Shown here: positions 56,291 to 64,000 of the stretch, in pieces | Numbering within the stretch: the first letter of the stretch is position 1 | Layout of the letters: every line of letters begins with the position of its first letter | From: Amorphophallus konjac | Lineage: Eukaryota; Streptophyta; Magnoliopsida; Alismatales; Araceae | Assembly: GCA_022559845.1 (NCBI GenBank) | Contig: CM040120.1 | Span: 305,696,740-305,760,739 of the forward strand | Length of the DNA stretch: 64,000 nucleotides | Reading direction: 5' to 3' | The notes under the pieces: generated by a model | Database searches by the model: none | What the model saw: the letters and a program-made list of their open reading frames with translations, nothing else | Told to the model about the DNA's origin: nothing | Position numbers and translations under genes: made by a program

Positions 56291-57230
56291 CCGGTCGGAG
56301 CTAACCTCCCTTGGTTAGTGGCATTTCGCCCTAAATCGAGCTACCTTCCCCTGGTTAGTGGCGCTTCGCCCTAATCGAGCTATCCTTACCTTGGTCTAGT
56401 GGCATTCCGCCCTGATCGAGCTACCTCCCCTTGGTCTAGCGCATTCCGCTCCGATCAACTACCTTTCCTTGGTTAGTGGCATTTCGCCCTAATCGAGCTA
56501 CCTTCTCCTGGTTAGTGGCATTCCGCCCTAACCGAGCTCGCTTCCTTGGTCTAGTGGCATTCTGCCCTGATCGAGCTACCTTTTCCTTGGTTTAGTGGCA
56601 CTCGCCCTAACCGAGCTACCTTTTCTTGGTTTAGGTGGCACTCCACCCTAACCGAGCTACCTTTTCCTGGGTTAGTGGCACTCCGCCCTAAACAAGCTAC
56701 CTTCTCCTTGTTTAGTGGCACTCCGCCCTAACCGAGCTACCTTTCCTTGGTTTAGTGGCACTCCGCCCTGAACAAGCTACCTTCCTTGGTTAGTGCACTC
56801 TGCCCTGATCGAGCTACCTCTTCCTTGGTTTAGTGGCATCTCGCCCTGATCAAGCTACCCTCTTCTTGGTTTAGTGGCATCTCGCCCTGACCGAGCTACC
56901 TTCCCTTGGTTTCGTGGCACTCCGCCCTAACCGAGCTACCTTTTCCTTGGTTTAGTGGCACTCCGCCCTAACCGAGCTACTCTTCTCCTTGGTTTAGTGG
57001 CACTCCGCCCTAACCAAGCTACCCTCCTCCTTGTTTAGTGGCACTCCGCCCTAACCAAGCTACCCTCCTCCTTGGTTAGTGGCATTTCACCCTAATCGAG
57101 CTACCTTCTCCTGGTTTAGTGGCACTCTGCCCTAACCGAGCTACCTTCCCTTGGTCCAGTGGCATTCTGCCCTGATCAAGCTACCCTCTCCTCGGTCTAG
57201 TGGCATTCCGCCTTGATCAAGCTTCCAAAA
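56291..57230 (+). repeat. ~40-bp hairpin minisatellite after integrase of C, about 22 units
   Basis: The unit is GAGCTACCTTCCTTGGTTTA followed by GTGGCACTCCGCCCTAACC. Each unit can pair CTAACC with the next GGTTAG across GAGCTACCTT. Variants keep pairing: CTAACCAAG with CTTGGTTAG, CTAAACAAG with CTTGTTTAG, CTGATC with GGTC. It begins at the gag-pol stop. Confidence 0.9.
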
Positions 57231-57439
57231 GAATACGCCACACCGCCATTACGAGCCTTACGTTCGGATTCGAACGAAAGCCCTTCCTTGCGTTAGCATT
57301 ATCTCCCCGCTCACGAATAAACCCGTGTCGGCTGAAGACTTTGTGCCCTAGCTGGCATTCTCACATTGTTGCTACTACGAGCCATCCACTGTCGACCAGG
57401 AGTCGAACATTACACTTCGACCTGCCATCCTATACATAT

Positions 57440-58567
57440 CAAAAAAAGAAAGAAAAAAATGGGGTTAAAAATAGAGATACCCCGCCAGACTTGCTCCTAT
57501 ATTAGGACAAGTGCAAAAATGGCTATAACCCTGCTGTGGCGAAAACCCGAAGGGGCGCTGCAGGCAAAATCGGGTACCCCGTCGCGTGAAAACCAGAAAG
57601 GGCGCGCGGGCAAAAGTAAGAGGGGGCTGGCTCCAGCGAAAACCTGAAAGGGCGCTTGAGTCAGTAAAGTGGTAATTTCCAAATTCATCTCCTATTCTCC
57701 ACCCAATGAAACTCCGAAAGGGACAACCATCAAAGTCCCGCCGAAAATCCTTTAACAAACCCACATTCGACCTTCGTCATCACTGGCAAGGTCGGGTGAT
57801 CTCTACCCTCAATTTGGACCTTACGTCCCTGTTGATAATCCCATCTTCGCTTCGGCATGTGACCCGTGCTGATGAATAAACCCACATTCGACCCTCGTCA
57901 TCATCAGCGAGATCGGTCTATCTCTACCCTTAACTTGGACCATACGTCCCTGTTGATAATCCCATCTTTGCTTCGGCATGTGACCCATGCTGATGAATAA
58001 ACCCATGGTCGACCGTCGTCATCATCGGCGAGATCGGTCGATCCCTACCCCTAGGACTTGGACCTTCCGTCCTTGCTAATAAACCCACCTTTGTTTCGGC
58101 AATAACCTATGCAGATTAATAAACCCACATTCGACCCTCGTCATCATCGGCGAGATCGGTCGATCTTTACCCCTAACTCGGATCTTACATCCTTGTTAAT
58201 AGACCATATCCTTCGCTTCGACATCTAGCCGGTGTCGACGAACCAAAGCAGGATCCAATCCTCGTCATCATCGACAAGGCCAGCCAATATTTTCATGGTC
58301 CAGTTCTTCTGCATCCCGAATTCAAAAAAAAAAAAAGAAAGAAAAGAAAATGGGGTTAAAAATAGAGATACCCCGCCAGACTTGCTTCCATATCAGGACA
58401 AGTGTAAAAATGGCTATAACCCACTTGTGGCGAAAACCTGAAAGGGCGTCGCAGGCAAAATCGGGTACCCCGCTGCGTGAAAACCCGAAAGGGCGCGCGG
58501 GCAAAAGCAAGAGGGGGCTGGCCTCGGTGAAAACCCGAAAGGGCGCTTAGGTCAGTAATGTGGAATT
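57440..58567 (+). repeat. Duplicated ~240-bp segment with CCC-GAAA-GGG motifs, and ~115-bp repeats between
   Basis: 57440-57675 and 58320-58567 are direct copies (GGGGTTAAAAATAGAGATAC ... GTAATGTGG). Together they carry seven GAAAACC[CT]GAAAGGGCGC motifs (57540, 57589, 57637, 57710, 58432, 58478 and 58529). Between them (57771-58300) lie about five units of 111-122 bp starting CCACATTCGACCCTCGTCAT. No protein. Confidence 0.85.
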
Positions 58568-58669
58568 TTTTTTTTTCGAATTATGAATAGTGATGATTCA
58601 TTCTTTGTCCGAAAGACCCCTTACGAGGTCGACGGGGAATTTTCATCTGATATCCCGCTTATATACATC

Positions 58670-59480
58670 TATTGTCTACCCTCTTCGACCCTTGTCACCA
58701 TCGGCAAGATCGGTCGCTACCCTATCCGATTTTTGTCACCATCGGCAAGACCGTCTACCCTTTTCGACCCTTGTCACCATTGGCAAGATCGGTCGCTACC
58801 CTATCCGGTTTTTGTCACCATCGGCAAGACCGTCTACCCTTTTGGACCCTTGTCACCATCGGCAAGATCGGTCGCTACCCTATCCGGTTTTTGTCACCAT
58901 CGGCAAGACCGTCTACCCTTTTCGACCCTTGTCACCATCGGCAAGATCGGTCGCTACCCTATCCGATTTTTGTCACCATCGGCAATACCGTCAACCCTTT
59001 TCGACCCTTGTCACCATCGGCAAGATCGGTCGCTACCCAATTCAGTTTTTGTCACCATCGGCAAGATCGGCAAGACCGTCTACCCTTTTCGACCCTTGTC
59101 ACCATCGGCAAGATCGGTCGCTACCCTATCCAATTTTTGTCACCATCGACAAGACCGTCTACCCTTTTCGACCCTTGTCACCATTGGCAAGATCGGTCGC
59201 TTCCCTAGTCCGGTTCTTGTCATCATCGTCAAGACCGTCTACCCTTTTTTGACCTTCGTCATCATCGGCAAGATCGGTCGCTACCCTATCCAGTTTTTGT
59301 CACCATCGGCCAGACCGTCTACCCTTTTCGAGCCTTGTCACCATCGGCAAGATCGGTCGCTTCCCTAGTCCGGTTCTTGTCATCATCATCAAGACCGTCT
59401 ACCCTTTTTCGACCTTCGTCATCATCGACAGGACCGATTGCTACCCATTCTCGAGTCTTGCCATCCTCGGCAAGACTACT
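58670..59480 (+). repeat. 79-bp tandem array, about 10 units
   Basis: The unit is GACCCTTGTCACCATCGGCA ... ACCGTCTACCCTTTTC, itself two half-units around TTGTCACCATCGGCAAGA. The period is 79 bp (58690, 58769, 58848). Because 79 is not a multiple of 3 and the unit lacks stops, all three + frames stay open for 180-260 codons; these are not genes. Confidence 0.92.
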
Positions 59481-59810
59481 TACCCGTCAGTTTTGATATA
59501 CCCTCTTGAGTCCACCGGACTCTCGGTTGGCATAGGCCGTTGCTAGTCTCGAGAAAAGTCATGGCGCGGTGGAGCGAACACCTCACCCCTTTGCTGAAGG
59601 CGTGAGCGCTCTCCTGCCCTAGTGACTCATACACTCGGATTAGAAACAACGGGCGAATGGAAGAGAAAAGAATAATGACAAGATGGAGTCTTCATTCAAA
59701 AAGCACGATGGAGGTTTTCCATTTCTATGAAGTAAAAGGTACATGTTACACGGGCCATCCCCCGGAGTACATGAAGTGCGTCAAAAAGGGAGTAAATAAA
59801 GAGAAAAAAA
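59481..59810. other. Spacer between repeat array and antisense gene
   Basis: Unique, non-coding sequence; likely 3' UTR of the minus-strand gene. No motif recognised. Confidence 0.5.
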
Positions 59811-60605
59811 CTACGGTAGAGGGCGTCGGAAGATGTCCTCCAGCGCAGGAATACCCAGGGAAGGATGACGGGTCAGTTCTTGCAATCGGAACTCGGTGGC
59901 CTCCAGCTCAGATAGCTTCTCCTCGAGGGAAGCAGCTTGTCCCTCAGCCATCTCTGCATCCTCCGCCTTTTGGACTCCCAGACGATCTACTTCTTCAAGT
60001 TCGGCCTCTACCCTTGAAAGTTCGGCCTGTAATGCCGCCATCCGGGCCGTCAAGAAGCTTCGGCGCTGTAAAGAGGCATCGGCTTCATCCCTCATCCTCG
60101 CCACAGTCTCTTGCAGAGAAATAAGAGCTGCTCGGCTTTCAGCCCGCTCTAATGATATGGCCGCCAGCTGGTCAGCTGCTTCCCGGCCTAGAAATTCCCT
60201 CCTGTTTACATACTTCAGGAGCAGGATCACCAATGGAGTCCAGTCGTCCATGGGACAACCAAAGGCCAACAGCGAGCGGGATAGATGCTCTATCAAGCCC
60301 CTCAGCTGAACATAAGTTAAATCCCTGCTGGCCGTTACGGTCTGCTGGAGGGTCCCCAGAAACTGCCACACAAATTCACTTGAAGATTGAAGACCAAGTG
60401 GCGACGTCTCGGGCAGTTCAAATTCCACTCTGCTATCCACGGCAGCCCAGATATCATCGACCGTCCCGGAAGATGACGATGGCATGAGCTGCAGCCCACT
60501 TCTGCGGAGAACTAGCGCACTGGCAGATACGGTGGCCGGAGCCTCAATAACCCTGGGATGGAGGTGCAACAGAAACATCGAGAGCCGAAGACATCTGCTC
60601 TTCAA
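59811..60605 (-). CDS. Coiled-coil C-terminal exon of the antisense PMD gene in C
   Basis: Open for 264 codons to TAG at 59811. It contains GTLQQTVTASRDLTYVQLRG, then a long coiled coil: SLERAESRAALISLQETVAR, FLTARMAALQAELSRVEAEL, QAASLEEKLSELEATEFRLQ. It ends GIPALEDIFRRPLP. It lies directly after the exon ending at ~60544 but in another phase, so a 1-base indel near 60550-60600 probably broke the join. A similar coiled coil ends locus 2 (29990-30220), so PMD plus coiled coil seems to be a shared architecture. Partner and function are unknown. Confidence 0.6.
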   Translation of the reverse strand: MKSRCLRLSMFLLHLHPRVIEAPATVSASALVLRRSGLQLMPSSSSGTVDDIWAAVDSRVEFELPETSPLGLQSSSEFVWQFLGTLQQTVTASRDLTYVQLRGLIEHLSRSLLAFGCPMDDWTPLVILLLKYVNRREFLGREAADQLAAISLERAESRAALISLQETVARMRDEADASLQRRSFLTARMAALQAELSRVEAELEEVDRLGVQKAEDAEMAEGQAASLEEKLSELEATEFRLQELTRHPSLGIPALEDIFRRPLP

Positions 60606-60867
60606 AGAACTCTCCGGCTTCTATTTCAAGAAGACCATCCTTTTCCAGAGTTGATTGCTGTGCAGCCTCCATTGGCTGAGAATCCCCGGCTGCCGCCGAA
60701 CTACCAACTTCCACAAGTGCTCCGGGTCCGACTGGAACCATGGCTGCTGCATAGTCCTTTGGGTATCGCAATGCGATAGGCCGCATGATGGACGGGAGAG
60801 TTGCATGGCCCGTTCCCAGAGCCGGGAGTGGTATATGCACCATCATGGTTGGCAGCGCCGCCTCAAC
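60544..60867 (-). CDS. Exon of the antisense PMD gene in C
   Basis: Begins after GATGCAG at 60868 in phase 0 and reads VEAALPTMMVHIPLPALGTG and EKDGLLEIEAGEFFEEQM. It joins the upstream exon in frame across an 88-bp GT-AG intron. The TGA at 60544 may be an effect of the nearby frameshift rather than the real end. Confidence 0.6.
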   Translation of the reverse strand, partial: VEAALPTMMVHIPLPALGTGHATLPSIMRPIALRYPKDYAAAMVPVGPGALVEVGSSAAAGDSQPMEAAQQSTLEKDGLLEIEAGEFFEEQMSSALDVSVAPPSQGY

Positions 60868-60955
60868 CTGCATCAGAAATATATGTACATTAAAAAACGA
60901 GGCTGGAGGCAAGATAAAGAAGAACATCAAACACCGACCCTGGGCAGGTCCTTAC
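60868..60955 (-). other. Intron (88 bp), antisense PMD gene
   Basis: GTAAGG donor at 60955, branch-side T-rich tract and TTTCTGATGCAG acceptor. Removal keeps the frame (phase 0). Confidence 0.65.
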
Positions 60956-61389
60956 CTCAGCGGGTACTAAGCTCAAAGCTTTAAGAGCAGCTCCCCCGGC
61001 ACCGACCTCTTCACTCTCAAGCGATAATGACGGATCGGGACCGCCCCACGACAACCGGGCCGGGCTGAAAGTCAGATAATCACTTTCATAGGCCGAGGAC
61101 GCCCCGGCGTCATCGGTCTCGAGATCAATCAATGAGAGCTCCTCGTCACTGGAGCCGCCACCATAATCTACCTGCTCAGAGGAAGAGGATCCCTCTGCTC
61201 TCTCAGGACGCTCCGCCGTCGGAGCAGGAGCCTCGCCAGCAGGAGCATCACCCTCGGCAGGAACTTCCCCGGTGCTCTCCACACCAGGGGCAACAATAGA
61301 TGATACCTCAAGAGCAGATCTGCCCTGCCTCGAGGGGATGGCCTCCTCTACACCCTCCGAGCCCGGAAACAATGACGGTTGTATATCAA
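60956..61389 (-). CDS. Acidic exon of the antisense PMD gene in C
   Basis: Reads VDIQPSLFPGSEGVEEAIPS, an A/E/P-rich part (APTAERPERAEGSSSSEQV) and ESDYLTFSPARLSWGGPDPS, ending LSLVPAE. Low complexity and acidic, like linkers between the PMD and a coiled coil. Both borders are consensus splice sites that preserve the frame. Confidence 0.65.
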
Positions 61390-61470
61390 CTGCAATTTAC
61401 GGCAAGAAGGGGTCAAGCTAGCTAAAGACATGAAGACTTGCGATGCTACTGCAACTAAACTATAGATTAC
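61390..61470 (-). other. Intron (81 bp), antisense PMD gene
   Basis: GTAATC donor at 61470 and AAATTGCAG acceptor at 61390. Removal keeps the frame (phase 1). Confidence 0.65.
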
Positions 61471-61618
61471 CTTCCATCTCCTGCCTGGGTGTTGGAGAGG
61501 GCAGATCCCTTTCTACGGGAGCAGTAGGGACTTCCTCTGCCCCATCCCTAGCCGCTACATCTACCGTCGCCTCCAGCCCGACGACCGCGGCAACTGTGTT
61601 AGCAACCGTCATCATGGG
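61471..61618 (-). CDS. Short exon of the antisense PMD gene in C
   Basis: Reads MMTVANTVAAVVGLEATVDV and ERDLPSPTPRQEMEV into the next exon. The downstream join is in frame; the upstream acceptor (TTGGCTAG) does not keep phase with the preceding exon, so either that splice site is wrong or an indel intervened. Confidence 0.5.
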
Positions 61619-61672
61619 CTAGCCAAGGCAGTCAAAACAAGCTAATGCACTTTGAAGAGAAAAGGAGCCTAC

Positions 61673-61972
61673 CTTCAGCCTCTAGCCCTTGTGTGCGGGA
61701 AGCTTCAAAATCTTCAAAAGATACAACCGAAGGAAGGACGGTTGCCGATTCCTTCTCTGTAGCCTTCTTTCGGCGTGCCCACGTCACCCGAGTCACCGCC
61801 GCTTTCACCTTTCCGACGGCCTCTCTCAGCTGGGACCGAGTCCTCTTCCTCGAATCCCCAGGAGGCAGTGGCATCGTGGTCGGGGCAGGCTCAGGAACTT
61901 CAAAATATGTTGGCTTTTGGGCCTTTATGATCAGCTCCCTGAAGTGCCGGGTCTCCTCCGAAGTCGGTCGAA
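61673..61972 (-). CDS. Basic exon of the antisense PMD gene in C
   Basis: After GTGCAG at 61973 it reads RPTSEETRHFRELIIKAQKP, PPGDSRKRTRSQLREAVGKV and ARRKKATEKESATVLPSVVS, then a GTAGG donor at 61672. The KR-rich part could be a nuclear localisation signal. The join to the PMD exon over the 84-bp interval 61973-62056 is off by one base as the signals stand. Confidence 0.5.
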
Positions 61973-62056
61973 CTGCACATGCACGAAGGTGAGAATGACA
62001 CACCACAATGAAAGGAGAAGCTGGCCAAAAGGCCTGAATGAAGAAATAAAACATAC

Positions 62057-64000
62057 TTGCCGGTCCGGTATAGAAGGGGAAGAGAGGCCAATAAAATAGC
62101 GATGGCGTTTTTGTCCCTCAAAGCAGCCTCGCGAATAAGCCAGCATAGATCTCCAATCTTTTCGCTCGGTTCGGCCAGCAGTGCCAGATCCTCATGACCA
62201 TGAGAGGATAGGAGATAATACAGGCTCAGATGGTCCAGCCCCCACCTGTCTACATATTTGAATGAAATCTGAAGAGGATGGTCCAGGATGGCTTCACTCG
62301 GACCGCCCACCGACAGGCCATGCGACCGAAGGAGTGCGAATAGCCAGGGAGTGTTGTCATACAAGGCATCCCGCCTGTCCTCCCTACGAATGAAAGTCCG
62401 GTAGGGGTACAATCTATCCACCTCGGGGCGCCAGTCGGCCACAGCCGCGATGGGCTCCTCTACCGGTAAAGGGAGTTGCTGGAGAATCACCCTCTCGCTG
62501 CTTACCCGGCATAAACCCCGAAGGGTCTTCACATAATCATCCTTGTTGATCGGGGGCAGCTTCGGTTCAACTTTCGTCTTGTGGCCCTTCACAAGCTTGC
62601 GGGCCTCCATATAGACCTTCACTTCTGTGTTGGTCCAAGACTTCAATTTCTTCAAATAAGAGGCTTCAATGTCAAGAACTGGCTCCGGCTGGGAAGCTAA
62701 AAACCTGTGCTCCGCCACGGCCCAGCACTCTCTCTGGGAGTTCCTGTAAAAACCCATCCGCGCATTCCACCACTTGACGTATTCAGGCGTGACGTGAGGG
62801 AAGCGCGCAGGGGCGGGCACCCGAAAAGAAACGTCTTCACGATGATGGAAAAAGTCCCACCATATCTGGGCATCGTCATTTGAAACCTGCCCGGCCCTAT
62901 GCCTGTTGGGCAATGCAAATTGTGAAGAAGAATGTGGAATCTGTTGGTCGTAGCCAAAGTTCCGACTGAAGCGGAACGGGTAATACGGCTCCAACCACAG
63001 AATGCCGCTCTTGCGAAATACAAGGACACTAGGCCTGATGGCCAGTGCCCAATCAATCAACTCTGGCTCCAGAATAGGCTTGGTATATTTGGCCTTGGAA
63101 ATCGGATGGATGTACTCCTCAGTCTCAAACAGCTTGCACTGCCTCGTCTTGTTAGTCAGCGGGCTCGAATGGGTAGCTAAGCTCCAAAAGTGAAGAGCCC
63201 CAGGCGAATCCATGGGAATACGGGCCAATTTACCCAGAATGGCGTAGAGTTGCTCCGCTAGTAAAGATGGCTCAGCACTAGCAAACTCTATCATACGCGG
63301 GACCAGAGGAACCGCTTGTAATGCCCGAGGAGCTGCCTCCGGAAATAGGGTGCAGACCCAAGCATTAAAGAAATGTAACGGACCAACCGTCCGAAGGCTT
63401 CTGGGGAGACGCGTCTTGTGCAAGTCTCCCAACATCTTGTAAATGAGGCACAAAGCCACTTGGCAAAGGGATAGCTTGATGCCCCAAGCCATAAGACAGG
63501 CCGGGTAAATGGCCTCTGCCCTAATCACGCTCTCGTCACCTTGAGGAAGAGCGAAAGAACAAAGCCAATAAACCAGATATGCAGCACAGTGAGTGACTGC
63601 ATCGACACCAGTAGGGTTTGGGTTTTCCCCCTGCCCTCCTTTCGAAGAAGATGATGAAGCGGCCTGGCATCGCGCCCTCTTCTTCCGCTTCTGGGCCACG
63701 GGTGCTATTGGAGGAAAATCTTCATACTTATTCTTCCCGTGGAAGAAATATTGAAGCCAGGCGCCCATCTGCACTCTTCGCTTCTCGCCCGGCTTTCGAA
63801 CTTCCCTCGTATCGTGCGACGAATGAAAAAGGGTGCGATACGCCTTCATCAGATACCGGTAGGTGTAGCCCGCCATATACCGACCATCACCGTCGGTCTG
63901 GTCTTTCAACCAGTCAGGCCAGCAAACTTCTTCATACTGTTCCCCGTAAATGGGTAGGCCGCTGAGCTGCGATAGACTCCACAAGTCTAAAGAGGTCTCC
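62057..64000 (-). CDS. Plant mobile domain exon, antisense in element C (5' end off the window)
   Basis: Open from the window edge to a GTATGT donor at 62056, about 648 codons without a stop. PMD landmarks: LWSLSQLSGLPIYGEQYEEV, the GRYMAGYTYRYLMKAYRTLF region, the hydrophobic core AAYLVYWLCSFALPQGDESV, CLMAWGIKLSLCQVALCLIY and LHFFNAWVCTLFPEAA, and a KRKKRAR-type basic patch. The C-terminal part (LPPINKDDYVKTLRGLCRVS) is less familiar. PMD proteins such as Arabidopsis MAIN act in transposon silencing, and PMD domains are also known inside plant transposable elements. Here it runs opposite to gag-pol and converges on it. An intact 1.9-kb frame next to a pol with ten stops is striking. Confidence 0.75.

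Larger units (their letters stand above)
33033..64000 (+). mobile_element. Element C: large Tat-lineage Ty3/gypsy retrotransposon, right end outside the window
   Basis: Its 5' LTR (33033-34808 and 45082-46840) is split by element B. Then come PBS, 5' open frame, gag, protease, RT, RNase H, a second archaeal-type RNase H, integrase, about 3.2 kb of tandem repeats, and a convergent minus-strand PMD gene. The second RNase H between the first one and integrase marks the Tat clade. The pol order and the CHHC gag knuckle agree. The 3' LTR must lie beyond 64000, so element C minus B is over 20 kb. Confidence 0.85.

Noticed and set aside
58583..59368. 261-, 220- and 178-codon overlapping + strand frames
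   Set aside because: Artefact of a stop-free 79-bp repeat; no start context and no protein similarity.

Overview
This is repeat-dense nuclear DNA from a flowering plant. Every recognisable protein belongs to a plant LTR retrotransposon, or to a plant-mobile-domain (PMD) gene of the kind carried by such elements. Primer-binding sites, long TG...CA LTRs, a second (archaeal-type) RNase H, a chromodomain integrase and PMD proteins all point to an angiosperm with many large Ty3/gypsy elements. I see no ordinary host gene, tRNA, rRNA or bacterial feature. The species cannot be told from the sequence.

Layout. 1-5416: non-coding repeats, with a ten-unit ~200-bp satellite (2080-4030) and a probable LTR. 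5417-14400: element A, a decayed Tat/Ogre-type element on the + strand with LTR, PBS, gag, protease, G-patch segment and a reverse transcriptase cut off in mid-domain, then a long 3' UTR. 14450-31050: GC hairpin clusters and two broken minus-strand PMD genes. The first PMD gene is split by element D (15759-28533, minus-strand chromovirus with gag, protease, RT, RNase H, integrase and chromodomain); D itself holds a probable solo LTR (21690-24060). 31050-33032: unclassified. 33033-64000 (runs off the end): element C, a large Tat-lineage element. Its 5' LTR is split by element B (34809-45076), which has two ~1.73-kb LTRs, a perfect 5-bp target duplication and a 901-codon open frame but no capsid, protease, RT or integrase.

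Element C keeps gag to integrase in one reading frame (48326-56290) broken only by stop codons. After integrase come four kinds of tandem or hairpin repeat, then a convergent minus-strand PMD/coiled-coil gene with GT-AG introns (59811 to beyond 64000).

Three themes stand out. (1) A, B and C each carry their own set of short GC-rich hairpins in the LTR, and A and B also in the leader and tail. The stems differ in sequence between elements but sit in comparable places, and some vary in a compensatory way. (2) Antisense PMD genes with introns lie behind repeat blocks in at least two and probably three places. (3) A and B, with unrelated LTR sequences, share a ~53-nt leader block and a ~600-nt 3' UTR block, so B may be mobilised by A-like relatives.
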